Source of the DNA: Ectothiorhodospira sp. BSL-9 | GTDB lineage: Bacteria; Pseudomonadota; Gammaproteobacteria; Ectothiorhodospirales; Ectothiorhodospiraceae | Assembly (NCBI RefSeq): GCF_001632845.1 | Contig: NZ_CP011994.1 | Span: 2,614,001 to 2,678,000, forward strand | Length of the DNA: 64,000 nt | Reading direction: 5' to 3' | Part shown: positions 27,922 through 38,529 of the stretch, piece after piece | Layout: the number at the start of each line of letters is the position of its first letter | Numbering within the stretch: position 1 is the stretch's first letter | Made by a program: the position numbers and the translations under genes | The notes under the pieces: model-generated | The model's database searches: none | What the model saw: the letters and a program-made list of their open reading frames with translations, nothing else | What the model was told of the DNA's origin: nothing

Positions 27922-30900
27922 ATGACACCCAGTTTCGTTCATCTCCATCTGCATTCCGAATTCTCCCTGGTGGACGGCCTGGTGCGCGTCGGTGCCCTGG
28001 TGGACACCGCGCGGGCCAACGGCATGCCGGCCTGTGCGGTCACGGACCAGAACAACCTCTTTGGCATGGTCAAGTTCTACAAGGCCGCCCTCAAGGCCGG
28101 GGTCAAGCCCCTCATTGGCGCCGATGCCTGGGTGACGGCACCGCAGCCTGGGGAGCCGCCCACGCGCCTGGTCCTGCTCTGCCAGGACAACGAAGGCTAC
28201 GGTAACCTCACACGGCTGATCAGTCGGGGTTATCAGGAGGGCCAGCAAAGCGGTGCCCCGGTCCTGGAACGGGACTGGTTCACCCCGGAGACCTGTCGCG
28301 GATTGATCGCCCTGTCCGGCGCGCGCGAGGGGGAAGTGGGCCGGGCCCTGCTGTCCAGCCAGCCGGATATGGCCCCGCCCCTGTGCGATCACTGGGCGGG
28401 CCTGTTTCCGGGTCGCTTCTACCTGGAACTGGTGCGCACGGGGCGGGAAGGCGAGGAGGACTACCTGCACGCGGCGGTGGCACTGGCTGCCACCCGTGGC
28501 CTGCCGGTGGTGGCCACCAACGATGTGCGCTTCCTCAAGGCCGAGGACTTCGACGCCCACGAGGCCCGTGTATGCATCCACGATGGTCGGGTGCTGGACG
28601 ATCCGAGGCGGCCACGTCTGTACAGTCGGCAGCAGTATCTGCGCACCCCTGAAGAGATGGCAGAGCTCTTTAGCGATGTGCCAGAAGCCCTTGAAAATAC
28701 GGTGGAGATCGCCAGGCGCTGCAACCTCACGCTGACCCTGGGGGAAAACTATCTGCCCCAGTTCCCCATCCCCGACGGGATGACCACCGACGAGTATTTT
28801 CGCAGTGAGTCCCGCAAGGGGCTGGAGCAGCGCCTGGTACGTCTGGTGGCTGAGGATGACCCGGATCGGGAGGCCCGCCTCCAGACCTACAAGGAGCGTC
28901 TGGAGGTGGAACTGGACGTGATCTGCCAGATGGGGTTCCCCGGTTACTTCCTGATCGTGGCGGACTTCATCCAGTGGGCCAAGGACAATGGCGTGCCGGT
29001 GGGGCCGGGCCGTGGCTCCGGGGCGGGGTCTCTGGTGGCCTATGCCCTGAAGATTACTGATCTGGACCCAATACGTTATGAGCTTCTCTTTGAGCGGTTT
29101 CTGAATCCAGAGCGGGTCTCCATGCCCGACTTCGATGTGGACTTTTGCATGGAGAAGCGGGACAGCGTCATCGACTACGTGGCACGGCGCTACGGTCGGG
29201 ACAAGGTCTCGCAGATCATCACCTACGGCACCATGGCCGCCAAGGCGGTGGTGCGCGACGTGGGGCGGGTGCTCGGGCACCCCTACGGCTTTGTGGACCG
29301 CATTGCCAAGCAGATCCCCATGGAGATCGGGATGACCCTGGACAAGGCCCTGGAGCAGGAGGAGGACCTGCGTCGGAGCTATCAGGATGACGAGGAAGTC
29401 CGCGATCTCATCGATCTGGCCCTGAAGCTGGAAGGGGTGGCCCGCAACGCCGGCAAGCACGCTGGCGGCGTGGTCATCGCCCCCACCACGCTCACGGACT
29501 TCTCGCCCCTGTTCTGCGAGCCAGGAGGGCAGGGGGTGGTCACCCACTTCGACAAGGACGACGTGGAGGCCATTGGTCTGGTGAAGTTCGACTTCCTGGG
29601 CCTGCGCACCCTGACGATCATCGATTGGGCCGTGCACAACATCAATGCCCGGCGCAAGGAAAACGGCGAGGATCTGCTGGACATCAACGATGTCTCCCTG
29701 GAGGACCAGGCCACCTTCAGCCTGCTCAAGCGCCAGGAGACCACCGCGGTCTTCCAGCTGGAATCGCGGGGTATGAAGGATCTCATCAAACGCCTGGAAC
29801 CCGATGATTTTGAAGACATCATCGCCCTGGTGGCCCTCTACCGCCCCGGCCCGCTGCAATCGGGCATGGTGGACGACTACATCAACCGCAAGCACGGTCG
29901 GGCCAAGGTGGAATACCCCCATCCGGCCCTGGAACCCATTCTCAAGCCCACCCATGGGGTGATCCTCTACCAGGAACAGGTGATGCAGATCGCCCAGGTG
30001 CTGGCTGGCTATAGCCTGGGCGGCGCGGATTTGCTGCGTCGCGCCATGGGCAAGAAAAAGCCCGAGGAGATGGCCAAGCAGCGGGAGATCTTCCAGAAGG
30101 GCGCCGTGGAGCAAGGGGTGGAGGCCGGCACCGCCACCTACATCTTCGACCTGATGGAGAAGTTCGCCGGTTACGGATTCAACAAGTCCCACTCGGCGGC
30201 CTATGCGCTGCTCTCCTACCAGACCGCCTGGCTCAAATGCCATTACCCGGCGGCCTTCATGGCGGCAGTGCTCTCCGCCGATCTGGATCACACCGACAAG
30301 ATCGTGAATCTCATCGACGAGTGCCGCTCCATGAATCTGGAGGTGATCCCACCGGACGTGAATGCCTCCAGCTACGAGTTCACCGTGCGCGACGCGCGCA
30401 CCATCGTCTACGGGCTGGGCGCCATCAAGGGCGTGGGGGAGTCGGCCATTCAGGTGATCCTGGACAGTCGTCACCAGGGCGGGCCGTTCAGCAGCCTGGA
30501 TGACCTGTGCATGCGCGCCGACTCCCAGAAGATCAACCGGCGCACTCTGGAGGCCCTGATCCGCGCAGGCGCCCTGGACTCCATCGGCCCCAACCGGGCC
30601 ACGCTGATGCACACACTGCCCCAGGCGCTGTCCCGCGCCGAGCAATACCTGCGGGATCAGAGCATGGGGCAGGAGGATCTGTTCGGGGATCTGGTCGCGC
30701 CGACACCGGAGGTGATGGCGACCGAGCAGTGGCCGGAATGGGACGAAGAGAGTCGCCTGCTGGCGGAAAAGGAAACCCTGGGCCTGTACCTCACCGGGCA
30801 TCCCATCATCCGCTATGAGGCCGAACTGGCGCAGATCACCGGTAAGCGCATCGCCGATCTGCTCAGCGACCTGGCCGATAGCGCCCCTGCCAACGGCGGC

Positions 30901-31461
30901 AGCAATGGGGGTGGCAACGGCGAGGGCGGGGGTTACGGTCGGGGCCGGCAGCGGGAGCAGACCGTGATTGTCGCCGGTCTGGTGGTGGCCATCCGCACCC
31001 GCAACGGCAACTCCGGACGCATGGCCTTCCTCACCCTGGATGACCGCAGCGGCCGGGTGGAAGTCGGACTGTTCGGGGACGATTACCGGCGCTACCAGAG
31101 CCTGCTGGTCAAGGATCGCCTGCTGGTGGTGGAGGGTAGCGCCGGCGTCGACGAGTTCAGTGGCAACGTGCGCATGCGCTGTCGCCAGATCATGGATCTG
31201 GACCAGGCGCGGGAACAGTTTGCCAAGCGGGTGGAACTGGCCGTGAACGGCAAGGCCAGCCCGGGGCTTCTGGAGGGGCTGCACTCGCATCTGGAGCCGT
31301 TTAGTGAGGGGCCATGCCCCATCTACCTGAGTTACTGCAACGACCAGGCCAGTGCCTGCTTTCGCCTGGGGGCCCGCTGGCAGGTGCGCCCCAACGAGGA
31401 ACTGATCCATCGCCTGCGGGAGCTGCTGGGCGAGGAGGCAGTGCGGATCGTTTACCGGTGA
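27922..31461 (+). CDS. dnaE: DNA polymerase III subunit alpha
   Basis: The replicative polymerase catalytic subunit, 1179 residues. The N-terminal PHP domain starts [17 protein letters not shown]. The palm carries the catalytic acidic residues in [14 protein letters not shown] (about residue 402) and upstream in [16 protein letters not shown]. The fingers, the helix-hairpin-helix region ([12 protein letters not shown]), and an OB domain ([24 protein letters not shown]) follow. Unusually, a Gly/Asn-rich stretch of about 20 residues (around 990-1010) sits just before the OB domain. rnhB is upstream and accA downstream, as usual. Confidence 0.97.
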   Translation: MTPSFVHLHLHSEFSLVDGLVRVGALVDTARANGMPACAVTDQNNLFGMVKFYKAALKAGVKPLIGADAWVTAPQPGEPPTRLVLLCQDNEGYGNLTRLISRGYQEGQQSGAPVLERDWFTPETCRGLIALSGAREGEVGRALLSSQPDMAPPLCDHWAGLFPGRFYLELVRTGREGEEDYLHAAVALAATRGLPVVATNDVRFLKAEDFDAHEARVCIHDGRVLDDPRRPRLYSRQQYLRTPEEMAELFSDVPEALENTVEIARRCNLTLTLGENYLPQFPIPDGMTTDEYFRSESRKGLEQRLVRLVAEDDPDREARLQTYKERLEVELDVICQMGFPGYFLIVADFIQWAKDNGVPVGPGRGSGAGSLVAYALKITDLDPIRYELLFERFLNPERVSMPDFDVDFCMEKRDSVIDYVARRYGRDKVSQIITYGTMAAKAVVRDVGRVLGHPYGFVDRIAKQIPMEIGMTLDKALEQEEDLRRSYQDDEEVRDLIDLALKLEGVARNAGKHAGGVVIAPTTLTDFSPLFCEPGGQGVVTHFDKDDVEAIGLVKFDFLGLRTLTIIDWAVHNINARRKENGEDLLDINDVSLEDQATFSLLKRQETTAVFQLESRGMKDLIKRLEPDDFEDIIALVALYRPGPLQSGMVDDYINRKHGRAKVEYPHPALEPILKPTHGVILYQEQVMQIAQVLAGYSLGGADLLRRAMGKKKPEEMAKQREIFQKGAVEQGVEAGTATYIFDLMEKFAGYGFNKSHSAAYALLSYQTAWLKCHYPAAFMAAVLSADLDHTDKIVNLIDECRSMNLEVIPPDVNASSYEFTVRDARTIVYGLGAIKGVGESAIQVILDSRHQGGPFSSLDDLCMRADSQKINRRTLEALIRAGALDSIGPNRATLMHTLPQALSRAEQYLRDQSMGQEDLFGDLVAPTPEVMATEQWPEWDEESRLLAEKETLGLYLTGHPIIRYEAELAQITGKRIADLLSDLADSAPANGGSNGGGNGEGGGYGRGRQREQTVIVAGLVVAIRTRNGNSGRMAFLTLDDRSGRVEVGLFGDDYRRYQSLLVKDRLLVVEGSAGVDEFSGNVRMRCRQIMDLDQAREQFAKRVELAVNGKASPGLLEGLHSHLEPFSEGPCPIYLSYCNDQASACFRLGARWQVRPNEELIHRLRELLGEEAVRIVYR

Positions 31462-31482
31462 GATCAATATGCTGCGACGCAC

Positions 31483-31513
31483 TTGAGACGAGTCAGTTCC
31501 CCGCGTGTACAAT
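31483..31513 (+). promoter_or_regulatory. Possible sigma-70 promoter of accA
   Basis: TTGAGA (31483-31488, five of six) and TACAAT (31508-31513, five of six) lie in the dnaE-accA gap. The 19-base spacer is longer than ideal, which lowers confidence. It would let accA be expressed apart from dnaE. Confidence 0.4.
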
Positions 31514-31546
31514 GCCTCTTTCCCACACCAACCGACAAGTCATCGA

Positions 31547-32503
31547 ATGAACCCGGATTTCCTTGAATTTGAGCAGCCTATCGCCGAACTGGAAGCCAAG
31601 ATCGAAGAGCTCCGGTTCGTGGGTGATGATGCGGAAGTGAACATCCAGGACGAGATCGCCCGTCTGGAGGCCAAGTGCAAGAGCCTCACCGAGTCGATCT
31701 TCTCCAAGCTCACGGCCTGGCAGATCGCCCAACTGGCCCGTCATCCGCGACGGCCCTACACCCTGGATTACGTGAAGCACATGCTCACGGAGTTCGAGGA
31801 ACTCCACGGTGATCGCGCCTTTGCCGATGATCCGGCCATTGTGGGTGGCATCGGGCGCCTGGGGGATCGGCCCGTGATGGTCATCGGCCACCAGAAGGGC
31901 CGTGATACCAAGGAGAAGATCTTCCGCAACTTTGGCATGCCGCGCCCCGAGGGTTACCGCAAGGCCCTGCGCCTGATGCAGATGGCGGAGCGGTTCTCCC
32001 TGCCGGTGATCACCTTCATCGATACCCCCGGTGCCTATCCCGGCGTAGGGGCCGAGGAACGGGGGCAGAGCGAGGCCATTGCCCGCAACCTCATGGAGAT
32101 GTCGGAACTGCGCACGCCCATCGTCTGCACCGTGGTGGGCGAGGGTGGCTCCGGTGGCGCCCTGGCCGTGGGGGTGGGTGACAAGGTGCAGATGCTGCAA
32201 TACAGCACCTACTCGGTGATCTCGCCCGAGGGCTGCGCCTCCATTCTCTGGAAGAGCGCTGAAAAGGCCGCCGAGGCCGCCGAGGCCATGGGCATCATCT
32301 CTACCCGGCTCAAGGAACTGGGGCTGATCGACGAGGTGATCAACGAACCGCTGGGTGGCGCACACCGGAATCCGGACGCCATGTGCCAGACCTTGAAGGC
32401 GAATCTCCAGGAGACCCTGGACGAGTTGCAGTGCATGGATGTGGATGAACTGGTGGAGCGTCGTTATCAACGCATCATGAAGTACGGACAGGTCAAGGAG
32501 TAA
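31547..32503 (+). CDS. accA: Acetyl-CoA carboxylase carboxyltransferase subunit alpha
   Basis: Forms with AccD the carboxyltransferase that transfers CO2 from biotin to acetyl-CoA, the committed step of fatty acid synthesis. The ATG at 31547 gives [22 protein letters not shown] and 318 residues (E. coli 319). Conserved segments are [50 protein letters not shown] and [14 protein letters not shown]. It sits between dnaE and tilS as in Pseudomonas and relatives. Confidence 0.97.
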   Translation: MNPDFLEFEQPIAELEAKIEELRFVGDDAEVNIQDEIARLEAKCKSLTESIFSKLTAWQIAQLARHPRRPYTLDYVKHMLTEFEELHGDRAFADDPAIVGGIGRLGDRPVMVIGHQKGRDTKEKIFRNFGMPRPEGYRKALRLMQMAERFSLPVITFIDTPGAYPGVGAEERGQSEAIARNLMEMSELRTPIVCTVVGEGGSGGALAVGVGDKVQMLQYSTYSVISPEGCASILWKSAEKAAEAAEAMGIISTRLKELGLIDEVINEPLGGAHRNPDAMCQTLKANLQETLDELQCMDVDELVERRYQRIMKYGQVKE

Positions 32504-32509
32504 CCCCCC

Positions 32510-33808
32510 GTGCTCAAGGCCCTCGCCCAGGCCCTGGAACGTCTGCCGCCAGCACGACGGTGGTTGCTGGGGCTGAGCGGGGGGCTGGATTCCGTGGCCT
32601 TGTTGCACGGCTTGGCGCAGCTGGATGCTCCGGCGGGTTCCCCAGGCTTGCGCGCGGTGCATGTGCACCATGGTCTTCATGCCCGTGGGGATGAGTGGGC
32701 CCGGCATTGTCAGGTGCTCTGTGATGCCCTGGAGGTGCCGCTGGAAGTGGTGAGCGTGGATGCCCGGCCCCGGCGGGGCCAGAGCCCTGAGGCCGCCGCC
32801 CGCCGGGCACGCTATGAGGCACTGGCCGACCGGATGGCCCCCGGTGACGCCCTGCTGACCGCCCATCACCGCCGCGATCAGGCGGAAACCCTGCTTCTCC
32901 AACTCCTGCGTGGCGCCGGCCCGGCCGGGCTCTCGGCCATGCCCCGCTGGCAGCCCTATGGTTCAGGCTGGCATGGTCGGCCCCTGCTGGACATGGACCG
33001 ATCTGTGCTCGAGGCCTACGCCCACCAGCATGACCTGGTCTGGGTGGAAGACGACAGTAATACCGACCTGGGGCTGGACCGTAATCTTCTGCGCCATGAG
33101 GTGATGCCCCAGCTGCGTCAGCGCTGGCCGGCCCTGGATACCACACTGGCCCGGGCAGCGGGCCTGCAGGCGGAGGCCCAGGAACTTCTGGCGGAGCGCG
33201 CCCGGGAGGACCTGCAGGACCTGCGAGGGGAGGTGGCAGGCACCTTGTCGATTCCGGCGATTCGTGCCCTGCGCCGCCCCCGGCAACGCAACGCCTTGAG
33301 GGGCTGGTTGCAGGAGAAGGGCTTGCCGGTGCCGAACCAGAATCGCCTGGAATCCCTGTTGCAGCAGATTCGGAATGCCAGTCCCGATACCCGGCTGCGG
33401 GTGAGCTGGCCCGGGGCAGAGGTGCGCGGGTATCGGGACGGTCTCCATGCCATGGAGCCATTGCCGCCGGTGGACCCGGGGCGGGCATGGTCATGGGATG
33501 GCACGACGGATCTCCACCTGCCGGAACTGGGCATGACCCTGTCGCTGGAGGCGCTGGTCGACTTGCATGAACTGGACCCGACCCGCCTCGAATGGCCGCT
33601 GACGGTGCGCCTGCGCCGTGGAGGCGAGACCTGCCGTCTGCGCGGACAGACCCGGATCCTCAAGAAACTCTTTCAGGAGGCAGGCATCCCCCCCTGGGAA
33701 CGGGAACGCATTCCCCTGATACACGCCGGCGATCGTCTTGCCGTGGTGTGGGGCCTGTGGTGCTGTGATCTCCCGACCGGGGTGGTGGGCGGTGAAGCAC
33801 CTGAGTGA
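32510..33808 (+). CDS. tilS: tRNA(Ile)-lysidine synthetase
   Basis: Attaches lysine to C34 of the minor tRNA-Ile so that it reads AUA; normally essential. It starts with GTG and has 432 residues. The ATP-binding PP-loop is SGGLDS (residues 23-28). The catalytic core includes VHHGLH, LLTAHHRRDQAETLLLQLLRGAG and VEDDSNTDLGLDRNLLRHEV. The C-terminal tRNA-binding domains include RRGGETCRLRGQTRILKKLFQEAGIPPWERERIPL. In many relatives pyrG follows tilS; here hypD starts 17 bases before its stop. Confidence 0.95.
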   Translation: MLKALAQALERLPPARRWLLGLSGGLDSVALLHGLAQLDAPAGSPGLRAVHVHHGLHARGDEWARHCQVLCDALEVPLEVVSVDARPRRGQSPEAAARRARYEALADRMAPGDALLTAHHRRDQAETLLLQLLRGAGPAGLSAMPRWQPYGSGWHGRPLLDMDRSVLEAYAHQHDLVWVEDDSNTDLGLDRNLLRHEVMPQLRQRWPALDTTLARAAGLQAEAQELLAERAREDLQDLRGEVAGTLSIPAIRALRRPRQRNALRGWLQEKGLPVPNQNRLESLLQQIRNASPDTRLRVSWPGAEVRGYRDGLHAMEPLPPVDPGRAWSWDGTTDLHLPELGMTLSLEALVDLHELDPTRLEWPLTVRLRRGGETCRLRGQTRILKKLFQEAGIPPWERERIPLIHAGDRLAVVWGLWCCDLPTGVVGGEAPE

Positions 33809-34895
33809 ATACCGGGACGCGGGAGCCGTCCGGCAGGTGGCGGCGGCCATTGCCCGTGAGTTGGATGCGGACCGGTGGTATCGATTCATGGAGTTCTGCG
33901 GCGGCCACACCCACGCCATCGCCCGGGACGCCCTGGCCAGCCTGTTACCGGAAAACCTGCGGTTTGTTCATGGTCCGGGGTGTCCGGTCTGCGTGCTCCC
34001 TGGTGAACGCGTGGATCTGGCCATCGCCCTGGCGCAACGCCCGGAGGTGATCCTGTGCACCTATGCCGATACCCTGAGAGTGCCCGGCTCCGGTGGCCAC
34101 ACCTTGCTCCGGGCGCGGGCCCTGGGAGCGGATGTGCGCATGGTGTATGCCACCACCGATGCCCTGCGGGTGGCCCGGGACCATCCGGATCGACAGGTGG
34201 TCTTTTTTGCCATCGGTTTCGAGACCACGGCCCCGGCCACGGCCGTGGCATTGTTGCAGGCCCGTGATGAGGGTCTGGTCAATTTCTCTGTCTGCTGCAA
34301 CCATGTGCTGACGCCCCCCGCCATGGGCGCCGTGCTGCGCGGTAATCAGGGCAATGCGCCGGCACGGGTTGACGGCGTGATTGGCCCCTCCCATGTGTCG
34401 GCCATCATCGGCCTGGAACCCTACGCCTTCGTGGCCCATGAACTGCAAACGCCCCTGGTCGTGGCCGGGTTCGAGCCCCTGGATGTGTTGCAGGCGGTGC
34501 ACATGCTGGTGCGCCAGATCCATACGGGTCGCTGCGAGGTGGAAAACCAGTACACCCGGGTGGTGTCTCCTTTGGGGAATCCCAAGGCCCGCGCCCTGAT
34601 GGATCAGGTCTTCGTGCCCCGACCCAGCTTTGCCTGGCGGGGCCTGGGGCGGTTGCCGCACAGCGCCCTGGGTATGGCTGATGACTTTGCAGATCTGGAT
34701 GCCGAACGGCGCTTCCCCGTGCAGGTGGTGCCGGTGGAGGATCATCCCGCCTGCCAGTGCGCCGCCGTCCTGCGCGGGGAGATGGAGCCCCGGGCATGTG
34801 GCGTGTTTGGCCGTGCCTGCACCCCGGAGAGCCCGCTGGGCGCGTGCATGGTGTCCTCGGAGGGGGCTTGCGCGGCGGAGTATCGATATGGCTGA
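33792..34895 (+). CDS. hypD: Hydrogenase maturation protein HypD
   Basis: The iron-sulfur scaffold on which the Fe(CN)2CO group of NiFe-hydrogenase is assembled, working with HypC and HypE. The GTG at 33792 (KHLSEYRDAGAVRQV) gives 367 residues and overlaps tilS by 17 bases. Diagnostic motifs are MEFCGGHTHAIARD, GPGCPVCVLP, FFAIGFETTAPATA, and the C-terminal cluster cysteines in HPACQCAAVLRGEMEPRACGVFGRACTPESPLGACMVSSEGACAAEY. It overlaps hypE by eight bases. Its partner hypC is about 18 kb away in this window. Confidence 0.96.
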   Translation: MKHLSEYRDAGAVRQVAAAIARELDADRWYRFMEFCGGHTHAIARDALASLLPENLRFVHGPGCPVCVLPGERVDLAIALAQRPEVILCTYADTLRVPGSGGHTLLRARALGADVRMVYATTDALRVARDHPDRQVVFFAIGFETTAPATAVALLQARDEGLVNFSVCCNHVLTPPAMGAVLRGNQGNAPARVDGVIGPSHVSAIIGLEPYAFVAHELQTPLVVAGFEPLDVLQAVHMLVRQIHTGRCEVENQYTRVVSPLGNPKARALMDQVFVPRPSFAWRGLGRLPHSALGMADDFADLDAERRFPVQVVPVEDHPACQCAAVLRGEMEPRACGVFGRACTPESPLGACMVSSEGACAAEYRYG

Positions 34896-35898
34896 GAACA
34901 CCATCACCCTGGCCCACGGCAGTGGCGGGCGCGCCATGAGCCAGTTGATTGAGGATCTGTTTCGACGCGCCTTCGACAATCCCTGGCTGAATCAGGGCAA
35001 TGACTGTGCAGTGATGGACTCCCCGCCGGGTCGCCTGGTGATGGCCACCGATAGTCACGTGATCACGCCACTGTTCTTCCCTGGTGGTGACATTGGCAGC
35101 CTGGCCGTGCACGGCACCCTGAACGACGTGGCCATGAGTGGTGCGCAACCCCTCTCCCTGTCGGTTGCCTTCATCCTGGAAGAGGGGTTTCCCGTGGTCG
35201 ATCTGGAACGCATCGTCCGCTCCATGGCCGATGCGGCCCGGCAGGCGGGCGTGCCCGTGGTAACCGGCGACACCAAGGTGGTGCCGCGGGGGCAGGCGGA
35301 TGGAGTGTATATCACCACCACCGGGCTGGGCCGGGTTGCGGAGGACGTGAACATCGCGGGCAACCGCGCCCGCCCGGGGGACGCCATCCTGGTGAGCGGC
35401 ACCCTGGGGGATCATGGGGTGGCCATCCTGTCCCTGCGGGAAAACCTGCAGTTCCAGACCACCCTGGAATCGGATACCGCCGCCCTGCACGAACTGGTGG
35501 CGTCCATGCTGGCGGCCGTGCCGGATATTCATTGCCTGAGGGACCCTACCCGGGGCGGGCTATCCTGCTGCCTGCACGAGCTGGCGCAGCAGTCGGGCGT
35601 GGGCATGATCATCGATGAGGCCCAGCTCCCGGTTCGGGAGGCCGTGGCCGGGGCCTGCGAACTGCTGGGTCTGGACCCCCTCAATGTGGCCAACGAGGGC
35701 AAGCTGGTGGCCATTTGTCCCGAAAACCAGGCCCAGGCCCTGCTGGCCGCCCTGCAACAGCACCCGCTGGGCCGGGAGGCGGCCATCATCGGCCAGGTGG
35801 TGGAGGACCCGCACCGGCTGGTGCGTCTGAAGACCCGCTACGGGGGCATGCGCCATGTGGAATGGCTGGCCGGCGAGGCCCTGCCGCGGATCTGCTGA
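34888..35898 (+). CDS. hypE: Hydrogenase maturation protein HypE
   Basis: Dehydrates the thiocarbamate formed on its C-terminal Cys to thiocyanate, giving the cyanide ligands of NiFe-hydrogenase. The ATG at 34888 gives MAENTITLAHGSGGRAMSQL and 336 residues. The PurM/ThiL-like fold is seen in HGSGGRAM, GTLNDVAMSGAQPLSLS, VTGDTKVVPRGQADG, and DPTRGGLSCCLHELA. The protein ends in LPRIC; the terminal Cys is the residue carbamoylated by HypF. It is translationally coupled to hypD. Confidence 0.96.
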   Translation: MAENTITLAHGSGGRAMSQLIEDLFRRAFDNPWLNQGNDCAVMDSPPGRLVMATDSHVITPLFFPGGDIGSLAVHGTLNDVAMSGAQPLSLSVAFILEEGFPVVDLERIVRSMADAARQAGVPVVTGDTKVVPRGQADGVYITTTGLGRVAEDVNIAGNRARPGDAILVSGTLGDHGVAILSLRENLQFQTTLESDTAALHELVASMLAAVPDIHCLRDPTRGGLSCCLHELAQQSGVGMIIDEAQLPVREAVAGACELLGLDPLNVANEGKLVAICPENQAQALLAALQQHPLGREAAIIGQVVEDPHRLVRLKTRYGGMRHVEWLAGEALPRIC

Positions 35899-35914
35899 AC
35901 ATAACAGAATGCCT

Positions 35915-37003
35915 TCAAGGCCGGTGAGGCTGTGCCAGATAGTCCTCGGATTGCATCTCCAGCAGACGGCTCACGCAGCGCTGGTACTCGAAGCGTAGCC
36001 GCTGCCCCTGATACAGCGCCTCGGGGCGCGCTTCGGCGGCGATGATGAGGTTCACCTTGCGGTCGTAGAACTCATCCACCAGCGCCAGGAATCGCCGGGC
36101 GGCGTCGTCCATGGTGTTGTCCATGACCGGCACATCGGCAATCAGCACCGAATGGAACTCCCGGGCGATCTCCACGTAGTCCACCTGGCTGCGCGGGCCC
36201 TCGCACAGATCGGCGAAGCGAAACCACACCACCCCGTCGGCACAGCGTTGAACGGGGATCTTGCGACCCTCCACCTTGATATGGCGGCAATCGTGTGGCG
36301 CATCGGGGGCCAGGGTGTCGAAGGTGCTGATCAGTTGCTCGCGGGACTCATCGTCCGACGGGGTGTGATAAATCCGGGCCTGTTGCAGGCTGCGCAGCCG
36401 ATAGTCCACATCCCCATCCAGATGGAACACCTCCAGGTTTTCCTTGATCAGCCCGATGGCGGGCAGGAACAGGTCCCGTTGCAGACCGTCCTTGTAAAGC
36501 TCATCCGGTGGCAGGTTGGAGGTGGTCACCAGGCAGACGCCATTGTCCATCAGTCCCGCCAGCAGACGGTGCAGCAAGACCGCATCAGTGATGTCGGAGA
36601 CGAAGAACTCATCCAGACACAACAGGCGGGCACGGGCCATGCGCCGGGCAACGATGGCAATGGGGTCGCTCTGGTCCTTGAGTTCGCGCAGCTCGGCGTG
36701 CACCTTCTGCATGAAGCGGTGAAAATGCAGCCGCGTCTTGTCCTCGATGGGCAACTCATCGAAGAAACGATCCACCAGGTAGGTCTTGCCACGACCCACA
36801 TCCCCCCACAGATACAGACCGCGCACGGGTTCCCGCGCATCACCACGCCCCAGCAGGCGCGCCAGTGGACCGGGCCGCTTCGGTCGGGGCGCCGCCTCCA
36901 GGTCATCCGTGATGCGTCTCAAGCGCGCCAGGGCCTGCTCCTGGGCGGGATCCAGCTGGATTTCAGGTGGGTGTTCGGGTTGCACGCGACCGTGATGGGG
37001 CAT
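35915..37003 (-). CDS. zapE: Cell division protein ZapE (AFG1-family ATPase)
   Basis: A P-loop ATPase that associates with the FtsZ ring during late constriction in E. coli, related to yeast AFG1. It has 362 residues. Walker A is GDVGRGKTYLVD (about residues 68-79), followed by LHFHRFMQKVHAELREL, and Walker B is in ARLLCLDEFFVSDITDA. The C-terminal RFADLCEGPRSQVDYVEIAREFHSV segment is typical. It converges on hypE with only 16 bases between the stops, and no terminator is evident there. Confidence 0.93.
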   Translation of the reverse strand: MPHHGRVQPEHPPEIQLDPAQEQALARLRRITDDLEAAPRPKRPGPLARLLGRGDAREPVRGLYLWGDVGRGKTYLVDRFFDELPIEDKTRLHFHRFMQKVHAELRELKDQSDPIAIVARRMARARLLCLDEFFVSDITDAVLLHRLLAGLMDNGVCLVTTSNLPPDELYKDGLQRDLFLPAIGLIKENLEVFHLDGDVDYRLRSLQQARIYHTPSDDESREQLISTFDTLAPDAPHDCRHIKVEGRKIPVQRCADGVVWFRFADLCEGPRSQVDYVEIAREFHSVLIADVPVMDNTMDDAARRFLALVDEFYDRKVNLIIAAEARPEALYQGQRLRFEYQRCVSRLLEMQSEDYLAQPHRP

Positions 37004-37165
37004 GAGGACGGCTCTGTGATGACAGCGCTACGGCACTGCAGCATAGCATAGACACCCGTGCACCCAACCCCGCGAATCCCATGGAAAAGGACTGGTCAGG
37101 GGCCTATTCGGGGTTTAGCATTGCGATTATCCGTTTCGTCATCTGGTGAATGAGAGCTGTCATCC

Positions 37166-38395
37166 ATGAATAAAGCCCCGGAAACCGATCTCCATGCCCT
37201 GCTTGACCAGCCCATGCCCGACCGTGACGGGCATTTCGGGCCCTATGGGGGGCAGGCCGTACCCCCGCAGTTGAAGGCCATCATGGATTCCATCGCCGAG
37301 GCCTATCTTGCCATCCGCGAGACCCAGGCCTATCAGGACGAACTGGCCGAGCTGTACACCCACTACGTGGGTCGCCCCAGCCCCATCTACCTGGCCCGGC
37401 GGCTGAGCGAGCATTGTGGCGGCAATGCCGAGATCTACCTCAAGCGGGAGGATCTGAATCACACGGGCGCCCACAAGATCAACCACGCCCTGGGGGAGGC
37501 CCTGCTGGCCAAGCACATGGGCAAGACCAAGGTGATCGCCGAGACCGGGGCGGGTCAGCATGGTGTGGCCATGGCCACCGCCTGTGCCCTGGTGGGACTG
37601 CCCTGCGAGATCCACATGGGTGAGATCGATATCGCCAAGGAACACCCCAACGTGGTCAAGATGAAGATCCTCGGGGCCACCCTCATCAGCGTGGATCGCG
37701 GCACACGCACCCTCAAGGATGCCGTGGACAGCGCCTTCGAGGAGTACATGAAGGACCCGGACAACTTCTTCTATGCCATTGGCTCCGTGGTGGGCCCCCA
37801 TCCTTTCCCCATGATGGTGCGGGACTTCCAGTCGGTGGTGGGGCGCGAGGCGCGCGAGCAGTTTCTTGCCATGAAGGGGGAGCTCCCCGACTACGTGGTG
37901 GCCTGCGTGGGGGGCGGCTCCAATGCCATGGGCCTGTTCACGGCCTTCCTGCACGACCTGGAAGTGAAGATGGTGGGCGTGGAGCCTTCCGGTCGGGGCC
38001 TTGGCCTGGGTGAGCATGCCGCCACGCTGACCTATGGCAAGCCTGGCACCATGCACGGGTTCCATTCCTACATGCTGCAGGACGATGAAGGTCTGCCTCA
38101 GCCCGTGTACTCCATTGCCTCCGGCCTGGATTACCCTTCCGTGGGCCCTCAGCACAGCTACCTGAAGGATATTGGCCGGGCCGAGTACCATGCCATTGAT
38201 GATGAGGCCTGCCTGAAGGCCTTCATGGATCTTTCCCGCTTTGAGGGCATCATCCCCGCCCTGGAATCCTCCCACGCCCTGGCCTGGGCCATGCAGGCGG
38301 CGCGTGAGGCCGAGCCGGGCACGCGCATCCTGATCAACCTCTCCGGGCGCGGTGACAAGGACGCGGACTTCGTCGCCGACAAGCTCGCCCTCTAG
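37166..38395 (+). CDS. trpB: Tryptophan synthase beta chain
   Basis: Condenses indole with serine to tryptophan using PLP. It has 409 residues. The PLP lysine is in [18 protein letters not shown], phosphate binding is by GGGSNAMG, and [14 protein letters not shown] and the C-terminal SGRGDKD are standard TrpB1 features. The N-terminus [30 protein letters not shown] is somewhat longer than E. coli TrpB. No trpA lies beside it: neighbours are zapE (divergent) and an unrelated small membrane protein. trpA must be elsewhere or a second trpAB exists. Confidence 0.95.
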   Translation: MNKAPETDLHALLDQPMPDRDGHFGPYGGQAVPPQLKAIMDSIAEAYLAIRETQAYQDELAELYTHYVGRPSPIYLARRLSEHCGGNAEIYLKREDLNHTGAHKINHALGEALLAKHMGKTKVIAETGAGQHGVAMATACALVGLPCEIHMGEIDIAKEHPNVVKMKILGATLISVDRGTRTLKDAVDSAFEEYMKDPDNFFYAIGSVVGPHPFPMMVRDFQSVVGREAREQFLAMKGELPDYVVACVGGGSNAMGLFTAFLHDLEVKMVGVEPSGRGLGLGEHAATLTYGKPGTMHGFHSYMLQDDEGLPQPVYSIASGLDYPSVGPQHSYLKDIGRAEYHAIDDEACLKAFMDLSRFEGIIPALESSHALAWAMQAAREAEPGTRILINLSGRGDKDADFVADKLAL

Positions 38396-38416
38396 GGCAT
38401 CATCATCCCTCTGGCA

Positions 38417-38456
38417 GCGCCCCTCTCCCCACCGGGGAGCGGGGCAGGGGTGAGGA
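38417..38456. repeat. Interspersed palindromic intergenic repeat, copy 2
   Basis: Closely related to the element at 1844-1884. It has a 12-bp stem with one mismatch (38419-38430 with 38434-38445), a 3-base ACC loop, then a GCAGGGGTGAGG tail. It lies just behind trpB and before the next gene, so a role in mRNA 3'-end formation is possible. Confidence 0.7.
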
Positions 38457-38529
38457 ACCTTCATCAGCAGGGTGGTGTCTCCCACTACTGCAAGGGGTTG
38501 CATCCCATCCCCACCTTCGCGGAGGTGTC

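Noticed and set aside
27256-31512. A 1418-codon open frame on the minus strand opposite rnhB, dnaE and accA
   Set aside because: It mirrors the codon periodicity of dnaE in a G+C-rich genome, has low-complexity His/Gln/Gly-rich composition and no family resemblance. The plus-strand genes are certain.
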